Shown here: one piece after another, positions 24,078 through 39,000 of the stretch
How the letters are laid out: each line of letters starts with the position of its first letter
Numbering within the stretch: the first letter of the stretch is position 1
Source of the DNA: Schistosoma haematobium
Lineage: Eukaryota; Platyhelminthes; Trematoda; Strigeidida; Schistosomatidae
DNA length: 64,000 bases
Assembly: GCF_000699445.3 (NCBI RefSeq)
Contig: NC_067195.1
Location: forward strand, 14,258,787 to 14,322,786
Direction of reading: 5' to 3'
The notes under the pieces: model-generated
What the model was told of the DNA's origin: nothing
Database searches by the model: none
The model's input: only the letters and a program-made list of their open reading frames with translations
Program-made: the position numbers and the translations under genes

Positions 24078-27000
24078 TTAAAAGGATCTCTTTGACTGAT
24101 ATTATATAAATTGTCCACAACTATTAGATAATTTAATTACTTTTGTTTCATTATTTTGTCATAGCTTGTAGAGGGAAAGATGCTTTCATTATGCATACTA
24201 AAAATACATGGCTTGGATTTGTTAATTTACTAAAAGAACAAAATCTTATGCCTGCGATAGCGTTTACATTCTCCCGATCATCCGCTGAAACATTAGCTAA
24301 AAATCTATCATCAGTAGACTTAACAAGTAAATGTACGTGATGTGTTGTTGCTGTTTTGCAAGATATTTTTCCGATTATCTTATTCTTTTTGGGGTTTTGA
24401 AATCGTTAGAGTTTCCTTTCTTAGTTAGTTTACATTCTGGTTGATAAAGCAATGTAAAGACGTGCTCTGTTTAAAAAAAAACAAGTTGTATTTACACGAT
24501 ACATTTCGGATAATGTGGTATTTGTCAAGGCATTTGTGTGTAAAAACAAGTGGAGGTCAGTTAAACGCTTATAAATAATCGAGAGAGAAAAAAATCAATA
24601 TAATACGGGGCGAGAGTAAATGTTATCACACTATTATTGGCCGTAAAATTGTGTAGAGGATTACCGGCGACGATCTAAGGTTACGACATATTGTGTTTTA
24701 TAGACATAGAGAAGGTCTGTATTCGCGAATACCCATGGTTTCTATGAATACCTAGGAATTCATCTTTGACAATTTCGACACAGCGTTTTAAAATCTTTAT
24801 TGAATGGATTTTAAAGTACTAAAAATTCCTATATTGTGAATTAGAACTACATATATTAGCGAACAATATTTCTTTGAATTAGATCTTCACCAGTCTTTAA
24901 TACAAAATGCTTATATGCATTTATAAAATTATTATCTGCTTCGGTTTGGGCGCTAGGACAGTATTCCAGCCCTCATATGTATTTGGTGCATCCTTGTACC
25001 AATGTTTATGTGTTTAAATAAATGAATGGAATTATTAAACCGATCAAGCCAGCTTAGACAATGATAACAGTGGAATAAATTACATCAATAAACGTATTCG
25101 GTAAAAAGTACAAATTGACAGGTCAATGATAGGTGTACTAATTGTGCTGATAATAATAAAAGCTTGAATCAATGTTTCATAAAAGGAGGTAGGTCAATGA
25201 CTTGGAAAAGGTAGACACTGAAATAAGATTTACGAAAAATTATCAAAATTGCATGACAAGAGTATTCAGTTTCACCTCTTACATATAGCAAAAGCTCTAA
25301 GGATTCAAGCTAAAAATCCAAATCTTTTTGGTCATAATTAACACCCTTATCTCTTCCTTAGACGAATTAGCCTTAACAAACAATTTTAATTAGTAATAAT
25401 GGTATTTTTTGTGATATGCCATTGAGTACAAATTCGTATTTCTGACGATTCTTGACTTAATGTGGAATCTAGAGTTTGTGTTTCTTTCTAGTTGGGGTTC
25501 ATAAATTATATAAACTTTGGCATTTGAAGCAAAGGTTCTGTGTTTGACTATTATTGTGAAAGTTAGGTGCATCTATCTCACGGGTCACAAACCGAACAAA
25601 ATACTTTTTCTGGATTTTATTGTTAGCCAATTACTAAATCTTCCGGAACTTGTAACATGACTCTACATTTCGCGACAATTTTCCCGGATCTGAATATCAA
25701 CTATAGTCAACTAATAACACTTACCAATTCACATGGTATTTGTATGTATATTCTTTATTTAGCTGAAAAACAACGAATTACGAAGTTTTTCTCTACAATT
25801 ACTGGTCGCTTAAGAAAATGTGATCGAAAACTTGCTTCAGTTAAATTTCTTCATGATTTAACTAGAAGAGGACTAGCTGTTCATCATAGCGGGATGTTAC
25901 CTATATTAAAAGAAGTGAGCAATATTTTTGCTGTTTGAATACTTCTGTTCTTTTCTGAATTCAATTTCACTGTTGATATTTGTACTCGACGTGGTGAAAA
26001 AATTGTAAATGACAAATGTAGATTAGAAGTTTTAAGAGCACCTCTGTAAAAAAATGGAAGGAGTTAATAGTAAAGTTCATGATCACGGTAAATCAATATT
26101 TAAATGTATCACTTATCCATACACAATGTCGTTCTTCAGTGAGATCATTCTCAATAATCTCGGTACACATAACTTTCCTAAATCGCTATGTATCATGAAA
26201 CAATGTATATGTGATATGTACGGTGCTTCACGTTGAGTAAATTTGCTGATTACTTTTGTTCTGTGGGTTAATACACCATTGTTCCAGCTGATAAGTCTGC
26301 TACTGGGACGCTTACTACTACCTTCGCAGCCGCTTTCTATAACCCCAAACCACTATTACACGTCGACTGGACCAATAAAGAAAATATACGAAATATGAGT
26401 AGAAGCTTACTTTTAGTTTAGCTAATGTGCAGAAAATTAAGGGTAACCTTGAGTCTCTAGAAATTTCTGTGTCAGTAAACATGACATGTGTTTCCTCATT
26501 TTTCTATGTTCTGAGGAGCTTTTATTCAACACTGATTAGATAAAAGATTTTCTGTCGTTTTGTGGGCCTCTAGGGACTTCGACGAGGGATATTTTGAAAC
26601 TCCCGGACACTAGCTTATATCTAGGTTTGGATTGCTGCCCCGCACAATTTTGTGACTGTACTTACTCTATCAAGTATCGTGTTATGTAGAGGTCATTGAT
26701 TCAGCTCTCACTCTAATCCGACCGATTAAGTTATTGTGTCTAGTATAGTAATCCAGTATCTAGCGTTCTATCTTGTATCCAGTGTGAGATCCAAAATACA
26801 AACCTCGCTTTTTGTCCTAACAGTGTGCTGTTGGTTGGTTCAGTAACTATATAACTATATCGACATTAACCACGATCTTTTTATAAGATTTTCTAGGAGA
26901 AAATATAACTTTATTTTGAATAGTTCCTGTGTGTATACCATTCGCAGCATCTTATACATTATTCAAGCCCATATTGTTACCTATCGATCTCCAACTTTTC

Positions 27001-30000
27001 CAAAATCTAAACTGTTTACTTACATCAAGTAAGATTGATTAAAATATCCATGATCACTTTACTTACATTTGCTTCCTTTTCCTCTGTGTTCTCTCACTTT
27101 GCATAATGTCTTGTGTGGCTAATCTTCTCTAATACTACTATTGTCGTCACTATTTCTATCATTGTAGAATATTTCTGTGGTGATATAGTGTGATACACAT
27201 ACATTCCAGGTTGAACAACATAACTAATGTTGATGCTTTTGTACATTTGCGTTGATTCTTTCAATAATAACTACTTTTCTTTATTTGTTAATAATTTATA
27301 TCCACTAGACGGTGGAACTTTTATTTAGAGCTGGTTTAGTGAAAATTCTTTTCGCTACAGAAACAGTTTCTACAGGAGTTAATACACCTGCACGTTGTGT
27401 AGTCTTTACGTCGCTTGAAAAATTTGATGGTCATATTAGACGTTCTTTGGATCCAAGTAAGTATTATAGCGTAATATATAGTCAGGCAGCTTTTTTAAGC
27501 ATTATATATATTCATAATTTATGGGACAATAATTAATATCTAATCACTAATATACAACCACTATAGATAAATTAGATTCTCTAAAATCTGATTGTATCGT
27601 TTCAAGTTTAAATATGCTGTGATAGACGCTGAGGTTATCTATAACATTTCCAATGTTCACTAAATATACCGTTTACTTACTATTTACGCCTAATACTCCC
27701 AGTGGAGCATAGGCCGCTGACCAACATTCTCCAACCCACTCTGTCCTGAGCCTTCCTTTCTAGTTCTATCCAATTGTTCATTCTTCTCATGTCTGTCTCC
27801 ACTTCTCGGCGTGACGCGTCCTTTGGTCTTCCTCTCCTCCTTTGGCCTTGAGGATTCCAAGTGGGGGCTTGCCTTGTGACGCAGTTGGGTGCTTTCCTCA
27901 ATGTGTGTCCTATCCACTTCCAGCGCTTCCTGATTTCTCCTCAGCTGGGATCTGGTTTGTTCTCTCCCACAGTAGGTTGTTGCTGATGGTGTCTGGCCAA
28001 CGGATCCGAAGTATTTTGCGTAGACAGCTGTTAACAAACACTTGTGTCTTTTGATGATGACTTTCGTAGTTCTCCAGGTTTCCGCCCCATACAGTAGAAC
28101 TGTCTTGACATTTGTATTGAAAATTCTGACCTTGGTGTTGGTTGACAATTGTTTTGAGTTCCAGATGTTCCTCAGTTGCAAATACGCTGCTCTTGCTTTG
28201 CCGATCCGCGCCTTCACATCTGCATCAGATCCACCATGTTCATCAACGATACTGCCCAGATATGTGAAGGTTTTTACATCTTCCAAATCTTCTCCGTCAA
28301 TTGTGATTGGATTGGTGCATGCTGCGTTGTATCGGAGAATCTTGCTTTTCCCTTTGTGTATGTTGAGGCCTACTGCTGCTGAGGCTGCTGCTATACTGGT
28401 CGTTTTCTCCTGCATTTGTTGTTGCTTGTGCGATAGAAAAGCCAGATAATCTCCGAAGTCTAGATCGTTCAGCTGCATTTTATCTGTCCCCTGTATCCCA
28501 TGCTTCCCCCTAGATGTTGACATCTTCATGATCCAGTCGATCACCAGGAGAAAGAGAAAGGGTGAGAGTAAGCAACCTTGCCTGACACAGGTTTTCACTT
28601 CGAACGACTTTGTCAACTGTCCCCCATGCACGATTTTGCAGTGTAATCCATCATATGAATTCTGCATGATATTGACTATCTTCTGAGGCACGCCGTAGTG
28701 TCGAAGAAGCTTCCATAGTGTTGTCCTATCCACACTATCAAATGCCTTTTCGTAGTCGATGAAGTTGATGTAGAGTGATGAATTCCATTCAATTGATTGT
28801 TCCACAATGATCCGTAGAGTTGCGATTTGGTCTGTACACGATCTATCCTTACGAAATCCTTCCTGTTGGTCACGAAGTTGGGAGTCTAAGCAGTCCTTCA
28901 TCCTGTTTAACAATACCCTGTTGAAGACTTTTCCTGGTATTAAGAGAAGAGTGATGCCTCTGTAGTTATTACAGTTGCTGAGATCGCCTTTCTTTGGTGT
29001 TTTGATCAGGTGTCCTTCTCTCCAATCTGTTGGTACTTGTTCTTTATCCCAAATTTTGCTAAAGAGAATTTGGAGTATTCTTGCAGTTACTGCTACGTCT
29101 GCTTTCAGTGCCTCTGCTGGAATGTTGTCTGGTCCTGCTGCTTTGCCACTCTTGATTCGTTTGATAGCCATGATGATTTCTTCAATTGTTGGTGGGCCAA
29201 CATCGATTGGGAGGACCGTGGGCGCTGCTTCGATGTTGGGTGGGTCCAGTGGGGCTGGTGGATTTGAGTTCTTTGAAGTGTTCTACCTACCTGTTTCGCT
29301 GTTCTTCGATGTTGGTGATTACTTTGCCTTCCTTGCTTTTCACTAGTTTTGGTTTACGATAATTTCCAGAGAGTTTCTTTGTTGTATCATACAATTGTCT
29401 CATGTTTCCTTTTCTTGCAACATTTTCCGCCGTCATTGCTGGATCTTCCACATATTTACGTTTGTCGGTTCTGATGCTCCTCTTCACTTGCTTGTTTACT
29501 TGTGTGTATTCAGCTTGTGCCTTGGCTTTCTCTGCTCTTGTTCGGCTGGTATTGATTGCTGCATTCTTGGTTCTCTTTTCTTGAATTATATCCAATGTAT
29601 CAACAGTGATCCATTCCTTGTGATGGTGCTTCTTGTGGCCGAGAACCTCATGACATGTTGAAGTGATTGCCTCTTTTATCCGTTTCCAGTTGCTCTGGAT
29701 AGTAGTTGCGCCTCCACTGAGTAGATCGTGAAAGGCCTGGAACTTATTGCTGAGGACTATCTTGAATTTGTTGAGTTTGTCAGTATCCCGAAGAAAGCCC
29801 TATTAAACTTTTATGGTGTTGGCCGCCCCGTTGTCCAGTGCATCTTAAGTTTCAATTTCATCTTAGCGACCAGCAAGTGATGATCTGATGTTATATCGGT
29901 CCCTCTCTTGGTTCTCACATCCTCCATCATCCTTCTGAAATTTTTTTGATGCAGATATGGTCGATTTGGTTCTGTGTAGTGTGATCTGGTGAAGTCCATA

Positions 30001-33000
30001 AAGTATACCGTACACTGTACTTGTCATTTTTTCTGTCCATTTAATTGGTAAGTGGAGTGCTATACATTAAAATTTAAGTTTCATCAAAGATTTCATTTCC
30101 AGCCCTTACGTTTGGTATATTTGTGTTTTTTTCATCCCACGTACTGAACCGTTCCACACTGGACGCGGTTCATCGCAGTGAAAAATGACTTCACCCAATT
30201 GCTGACACTGTTATTTTCATAATGTACCAATTTATTTATCAAACTATTCGTTCAGATTTGGACAAATGATCATATTAATCACGATTCATATGGTCACTAT
30301 ACAAATAAGATAAAATACCAGTGCACATGACAAATAATAAACCATAAAAAAAATGCATAACTAAAATGATTTTTAACACAAAATTGAGTAACGTATTTAT
30401 AATTAAAAAAAGATATTTCAACGAGGAAAATTTTCTTGACAGTATCGTTTTCTCAAGCTGTACAGTCGTATTTACAGGTAATTTTTTATATGTAGTAGTT
30501 TATAGTAAAGTGGGGGAGTGTTACAAAGTTATCGAAGATAATCAAAATTATCCAAGTGTCGGATATGAAAATCGAAGAAAATGAAGTGGTATTGTATCAT
30601 ATAATCAAGATTATCAGTATAGGGTTGTGGGGATTTTTAAATTTTAATTTAGATCATGAATCAATCAGTGTTAGACCACCACTGAAAACCTGAATGGCCG
30701 TTTTGTCCTAGTATGGGACATTGATCGGTTCATGATCCTAATTAAAACTCAACAATCTCCACAACCCTATACTGATGATTATCATATACCCACTAGTGAC
30801 TAACTTTGTGTGAATCTGTGACCAGTGGGGTTCAACCGTGTTGGGTGTGAGACAGTTATCTACCAAAGAAAATGAAAGATAGTCGTGCAATATCGCGGAT
30901 TGGTTGAAGTTAGACATCAACACCGTCGGCTCCCAGTTTAGTGGTCTAGAGGTTAATCGTCCATGTGAGACCAAAAGTCCCTCATTAACTTTTTTTAGTG
31001 TTTGTTTCAATTGAGCTGATCGTTTTCTTCGCATTTTTTATACCTAGCTGTTTTTACTACTACTATTATTGTTAGTACTCCTACACTACTCTTTCAATTT
31101 GGTTAAAAACCTGCTTACTTTAGTATTATTTAAAGGATATCAACCGCTGAGCTTTTATATTGAATGCATTTAGGAAATTTACATCATTACTTTAATGATC
31201 GTTCATATGTATTTTCTGTTTGATTGTATAATATTGCTGTCTGTTATCTATCCTTTTCACCAATTCAATTCGTTCAAAGTTTCATGTTTAATCTTTTTTT
31301 TAAATCAAACTTTAATGATATTTCCATTTATTTCTAGTGTTATTTTCCATAAAATATCATTATTGTTGTTATTATTATTACTATTATTGTTATTAGGTGA
31401 ATTTACTCAAATGGCTGGTCGAGCAGGTCGTCGTGGTATAGACGCCAAAGGTCTTGTAATTATTTTGGTTAGTACTATTGGTAAATCGTTAAAATCATCT
31501 GTCACTGGTCTACCGACTGAGAGTCTTTTGCGAAATATGATACTTGGAAGACAAACAGAATTAATTTCAAGATTCAGGGTAACGTATTCTATGATTTTAA
31601 ATTTGCATCGATCATCTTCACTAACTCCACAGGTAATTTACCTCTTAGTAATCCTTGTATTTAACATAAATGCATTCTCTTTTAATCTTTTAATCCGTTA
31701 ATAGTGTGTTCTCTGATCTAGATGGTTTAATTCCGGAGCTATCGTTGTCTCCATGGCTGGACCACTTCATTAGTGCTTACTGTTTTCACATAAATTAGTG
31801 TCACTTAAACCATTTTGGTATTCTATCATTCTAATGAACTATGTTTTTTGTTTGATTTTCTGTTCAACTAATCTTTAAAATAATAACTTACTGATCCATA
31901 TTGTCAAGCTGTCGATAAACATGTTTACACCTGTTTTCTGTCAAATCAGTCCTACTAAACCACAACCTTTTAAGGTGTCTAGTTTATGTTTTCGAATTTA
32001 CCACCTACGTAATAAGGCTAGGTGGCACTGTTTACTTTTAACAGTGAACACAAGTATAGGTTCGGTAACTAGGCCTTTAGTATCATAATCCAAATGCTCA
32101 AACTCATGACTTTTCTTCTCCTACCTCTTCCACCATATATGTGTGTTAAGTAAACTACTGTTTACGTGATAAGTGATCAATTATCCGTACAAAATTTCTC
32201 ATCTGCATTCAGTTTGCCAAATCAATACACTAGATATGCAGCTGAACCTTTTGTATTATTTTACATCGTTTTTAGACTGAATGTCACTTGATGATGATAT
32301 AGATGTTATACAAGCCCAAAACACACCATAAATCGAAAATGGTAATTAAATTGAATTTTTTTTAGTTGGAAGTATGACTAGTAGATTTATGACTGTCAGT
32401 AATTTAACAATGAAAAAAATAATCATGTACCGTTTAGTGTATCAATATTTGTCTAGTACATTTCACTCGATCCATCGTAAGCGTACAGTTAACTCGACCG
32501 GATTTATGTTCTGTGAACAAATATGAATATCTGAACTTTGTCACTCATTGTGAATACAAAATAAGGCCAATAATCATAACTAATTTAAGCTGAGTAGTTC
32601 ATAAAATCTGTACAGTTTTTTGTTATGAAAACACGATAAAAATAACGAATTAGAAATCATGATGCACTAAATGGTTGTTTCATTTTAGTTCTAGTCTTTT
32701 GCAAAGTGTGCATTCACGTCCATAATGGATATCGAGCTCAGGATCTTTAGGGTTTAAGACAAGTACTTAACCTTTAGACTTCTGCGTTAGCATCCGATGG
32801 TTTACACTTTAAATTCAATCAACTGGTGACATTGCAAATCATCTAATGTCGTCAGTTGGTAGTTGTCTCACAGTCAGTATGTTTGAACTATACTACTGGT
32901 TACGGCTTACCAATCTATAACTTCGGAAATTATCCTTCAATTTCTAGTAGACAGAAAACAGATGTCCAGTGCTTCTTAGTTCCCAGCGGTTGCATAACTA

Positions 33001-36000
33001 AAGTCAGCTCGTAAAGTAAACTATCAAATCCAACAATCTCCACAAACCACACACTAACAATAACGAAATTTAAGATTTACTTTCATCTACAGAAATGCTA
33101 GTTTTCTCAATATTGTTGAGAAAATAAGTGGATCCACTCCAATAATCAAAGCAATGGTGGGGCAGTTGGTGTTGTTACACGTTTACACAATTTACTTTTT
33201 GATAGATGAATTATCCTAATCTTTCCAGTCATTTTGTCACATTTATATGGTCATGAGGATGTGTTTACAATGGTACGTATGTGTCCATACGGTTGGCTGG
33301 AAAGCCCTTCTCCATTTTTCACTTGTTGTCTGTTTGAGTAAATCAGTGCCTGGAATAAACTCTTCCAACTCAATTCGTGTTTGACTATTGTAACCACCAT
33401 TACCCAAATGAGGTTAGCCTAAGTGTGATATGTGTGGTACAACGGAAGATTTATATTTTGTGCTCCATTCATCATCATCCATTATGAAGTCAGATCGTGA
33501 GTACCAAAATGATAATCATCTAATAGACTACCATCTTTACTTGTCAATGAGTTGACAAAAGATGTGTTCATAACACTATTGACTTTTATAATAAGATCTC
33601 GAGTATTTCCCATTTATGTCCATTACTTACTCATCAGATCATGAGAGATTTCTCATTGCTTTCACTTATTCTTATTTCTTTCAGGACATTATGAAGCGTA
33701 GTTTTATGGAAGCAGCAAGTCATCGATGGGAGACTAAACAAAGACAACATTTATCAGTATTAAATAAAAAGTTAAATGAAACTACTAAAATAATTTCACA
33801 TAATAATAATACTGATAATAATATTAGTAATATTATCATCCAGACATCAACTATTACGATTTCAAAATCCATTGAGGGTACTAGTGATTCGTTTAAATCT
33901 CTGATTGATAGTCTTGATGTACAGGTTAAATGTCCACATAATGGAGTTGAATGCTGTGATTCTATAGGTCAATACTATCAAGTTAGTTAAAATGCCGATT
34001 TACCAATACATTTTTATTGCTTTTACACATACGATAAACTACGCACTAATTTCTATCAGTTTGATAAGATAATATGTTCGGTTGTACAGCGTTCAGTTCA
34101 AACACCAGTACACACAAGCTTCTGTATGCGCGAGCTCAATAGGTTGCTTCAGTGAGAAAACCAAGATTGAGAAGAAAGTTTTACTGGTATACATGTATAA
34201 TCATATATATATATATATATATACTGTCGAATTCGAATCATTGTTTACAAAGAGTAATTGTTAAATAGGATAGTTGGGTAGTGGTTAGCTGTAGAATCCT
34301 CGATATGGGCTGGTTGGCAAAGAAATGGTTAATCAGCGTGCTCCAACATAGTCCTGCATGGGAAGTGATTTAATCCAGTCTATGTCCCGCTAACAGAACT
34401 CGTTAGCTAGGCACAAGTGGGTCTGAGTGGTAATATATTCGTATTGTGCTACGAACCCGTTATTATAAACACTAAATCGTTATCCATTAGGCGACTGAAT
34501 CTCTTGTAGTTACAATCAAAATCAAAGCATCCATTCATGAACACACACACCAGCAGTAACTGAACAACAGATTCCTAAATAGCCAACATATTCATTCATA
34601 AGCAACATGGAACCTGAGACATGTGCATCGGTCAAAGTTACCATAGTGTATCAGAGTAACGGAGTGGTATAATCAGTAACAATCTCAATCTAATGTAAAC
34701 TGTACACATATTTGTCTTAGCGTGGTGTGTGCTACTTGTACGGACAGATAGCAGTAGTATGTATCAAGATTTGGAAGTAGAATTCTAAGTGACAGAAGAG
34801 GAAAATGTGGGTAACAGAAAGAAAAGGATAAGCAGTCCGAGCAGTAACAGGAATAAAACATCGACGAACCTTGCAAGAGACAATTCAAGGAATGTGTGCA
34901 AATGATGTATTCGATGTATTGTTTTCATATATTACAAATGTAGTGTGTGATTTTGCACTGTGCAGTAAATTGGTATAATACCTAAGAATTTGTTCATTAC
35001 CGAAGTATCAAACATCACGCATAGGCGATATGATTCCAGAAGAAAGAATGAATTTGCAGCATAAAAATTGTAGAATTATTATGGAACTAGGTTTCATGAG
35101 GGCTAAATGGTATGTGCACTTCTGGGACCGATCCTGACCCGTCACTCAGTTTCTAACCATTAACCTTAAGGATTGCTCTTACTCCAATCAAGTGGTTAAT
35201 TAATCTTCACCTACAAACACGAATAAGTCTAACAGCTAATTACTTCATTAAGTGATGTCACATCTGGGAATTGCCACTTTTAGCCTTTCTCTAGAATCAG
35301 TCAGGTGGAAATAGGAGCCCTAATATATAATAGAAAATCAAAGATATGATAAATATTTTCTATGCAAGTTTTCTCAGTTATCGATAAAGTTTAATAATAA
35401 TAATACCAGTACAACTAATACTATTACTAATGGTAATAGTGTAATAATCATACTGCTAACAATAACAAGAATAAATATTTAGTGACGATAGTTATGACTA
35501 GTGATAACCGTAGCTTGTAAAACTTTTACAATGTCAATTTTGATTTTTTGTAGACTGTTATGTTTTGCCAAGTATGTTCTAATGTTTTACTTTTGATTAG
35601 TAAATTAATTCAGGCTTTTGTTTTGATAGACAGTAGTAGTTTTCTTAGTTGGTTTACCTTTTCACGAGATTTACTGTTCATTACATATGTGCATATAAAT
35701 GTTTTCAGTGTTGTATGATGAGTGTGTATACACTGTCTAAATGTTTTATTTTGTTACACAGTTGTGTTACAAATATCGTCAACTAACAAATTCAATTATT
35801 TCTACACTTGATGTAAAATATGCGCAACGTTTACAGCAAATTTTTTGTCCCGGTCGTTTAATATTACTCCAGTTAATGGTAAACCAGTCTGTTTGGTTAG
35901 TACCAGCCGTTATTATAAATTACCATTGGAAAACAAAGAATAATGATGCTGGAAATCAAATAATGGTGCGTAGGTGATTTTTTAAAAAGTATTTATTTTA

Positions 36001-39000
36001 TATAAGTTTACAAGATGGAAGTAGGTTGGCTAGAAGCCAGCCTAGTTGAACCTAGATGATGATCTTTGGAGAATCGATAACTCACATCTTAGTGCTGATG
36101 GCAATCTATCGATCAAATGTTTCCTTGCATCAGATGTATACACAGTCGGAACATGATCAAGGATCATCCAGCATCGTTTCGTCTTTTCAACTGCTTTATA
36201 CTGTATTTGTATTTACTCTATGTTGTCAGTTTATAACTTCACTATTTATAAAAGAAACTGATACATTCAAATGTTGACAAGATACAAGTTCGTTCGTTAT
36301 TATGAGGTACACGTCTACTATATACCCATCCTCCAGATAATATTGTACGTTGATTTTCAAACTTTTCCAAAATCCTCGAGTACTGTTTGTTACATATCGA
36401 AGATAACCGTTAAGGTATTGGGGTTTACGGTTGACCTATGGTAACTTCTATTTACAAATGATAAGCGATTCTTCTAATACGACACTATGAATAAAAGTTC
36501 GAATAGACTGGAAACACTAACCACACCAATATTTCACATGGTAATACTACATAGAGAAGGTGAGACTTTCAGAATAACTTTATATTCTGAACAGAAGTCA
36601 GGAACTGAATAGGAACAACTCCGTTTAGGCAGTAACATACAATGACCGTAGGCCATATAACATTGTTAGCAAACTAGAATTGAAAATAGTTAATCAGTTA
36701 ACACTGAATGTTATTAAATAAATGTTGTGGTAGTAAAATATCACTAAGGTTGTTCTTTCAAAAAAATAAACTAATGTGTAATAACAAATATTTAGATAAC
36801 CCGCTCTCTTATAAGCACTTTTTTAGCCAGATAATGTTAAAATCATACGAGTTATTAGCCACTTATCTGTTACGGTGTTTAGTCGTGCTTTGGAGAATAG
36901 AAAATATGGACAGCTCACCTACAACTTAAATAACCTATGTTTAGGAGTTAGTTTTCTTCTCATTTTGGTCAATTTTCGGTAGTATGGTATCAGACAGTAC
37001 TTTGACAGTTTTTACAGCAAATGGAACCTTTAGATGTTTTACACATAACAGGTGGGAACGCCTATAAATGTTGGATAATTAAGTAGCGGATGGTCCCTTA
37101 GGTTTTGAGCTTCGTAATGTCCCTGTCTTTGACTATAAGGAATGTAATTAATATTTAAGATGTACTATCCATTGTACGCAACCTTTCCTTAGCGTAAATT
37201 CATTGAGCGAACTGTGATAACCGCACCACAAATAAAATAGATGAAACTCTAACTGAACTAGTGACTGGTCATAGTGATTCTGATTAGTTTTATGATAGAA
37301 TGGTTAGACTTATTGGTTTAGCTATTAATTATGATGCATATTACGTGATCAAGACGACTGAGTTGTGATCAGCTTTAAAAAATAAACATGAAATAACTGA
37401 TATATCTTGGATACACGTTTGCATGAAATACGTTACTTCATTGTAATTGTTTCATCAGCCTGATGGCAAAACTGTTAAGTTTTATTGTTGGTTTATATTT
37501 TTCCATCGATGGGTTAGTTAGTGTTATGTCCGAGTGGAGATTAAATTACAGGTAACTCCCGAGGACTATTAATGGACTAATATTCTATAAATATTCTTAT
37601 TGTATAATTATTCAACAATTACATTACATATATTTATATTCCTCTTATTATAAGCTTTATTTTGACCTATAACTTATTATTGTACGATTTACGGTTCTTA
37701 AGTTATGTTCAGCTTATTAACTACTGCCTCCCACATCCACAGCCACTTTTTGGGCTTATTTGTGTACAATATTATTTCCTATTTTATGGTACGTTGCGGT
37801 TTGTCTGATTGATATATAAACCAAGTATGTCTGAAATAAATGATCTGTCTGGTCTGATCTGCTCTGATTCGGAAGCTGGTATCTTGTTCTGGACTCAAGT
37901 GGAAGGGCTCGTAGGACATAGGACCAATAAGGACACTAAACTGCCCACACCGGTTAAACGTCATTGGTTGGCCTAGTGCGAAGATTCGTATAAGTCGTAT
38001 TCGGATTGGTAGATAAGTCGTGTGATCGAAAAGTCAGACATCCAAGGTCATAACAATTGGCGACGGGGATTTTGGCAAAAACAAAATAATTGGGAGACGC
38101 AAGGTCATAACAATTGGCGACGGGGATTTTGGCAACAAAGAAATAATAATACAAGTGGTGACTCAGATTTTGGAAATAAATTAGCTGTATAATTGCCGGT
38201 GATTTTTGGAGCTAATATTATTGGCAAAAAAAAATGTCGATTTCTTTCGAACAGTTGCGGTTAATATTACAGCACCAGCAGAAGATGTTTGCCTTGCAAC
38301 AAGAGCTATTTATAACAGTTTTGGGCAGACTTTGCATTCAAGCAGAAAATAAGAAATCTATATATCATGCAGATAATGGTGCAGCAATGGACAATTCAGA
38401 AGCATATCCTGTGGAGGATTCACATCCCCTTATACCTGAATCAGAACGTAATATTTGTAACGTATCCGGCTCACAGCAAGAAAATACTGTTCTAAATGCT
38501 CATGAAGTTGTGACAATACCAGATGATCAAGAACCAGATCCTGTAGATGAAGCCCAGAGTCCAGAATTGAATGAAACGCTACTGGTTCTGTCTAGCTCTG
38601 AAAATAAACTCCAGCTCGAACAAAATTGTGATCCACGTGCTATTAGTCGAGAAAGCTGTGGGGACTCGTATTCAGAAAATAACTGGAGCAACACGATGAA
38701 CCCAATTGTACCAGATGTTACTCGAAATCACCGGAAGACAGAAATTGATATTGAGTCGACTTATCCGATTTCTAATGACAATGTACCAAATATTGGTTCT
38801 CAGAATAATACATATAATTTTAATGAAACTTCTTATAACAATGAAGAAAATATGTCGGCTGTTTCAAATGATGGTCAAAAATCTAATTTAATTTTGTTAG
38901 GCGTTGACTTTCTTAATGACTCATTATCTACTAACGAGATTCATAATGAATTTGGAAGTAATGACCTCAAGTCGATGGTCGTTCATCATCATCTAGTCAT

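Noticed and set aside
23866..24120. Open frames coding IYIYIY repeats, also at 43227-43494
   Set aside because: Produced by (TA)n microsatellites; not genes.
27842..29661. Several plus-strand ORFs in the 28-29.6 kb region
   Set aside because: They mirror the minus-strand RTE-C reading frame.
36708..36929. Conserved [12 protein letters not shown]... seen in two places
   Set aside because: Both lie in the same nearly identical repeat; the frame ends differ and no selection is evident.
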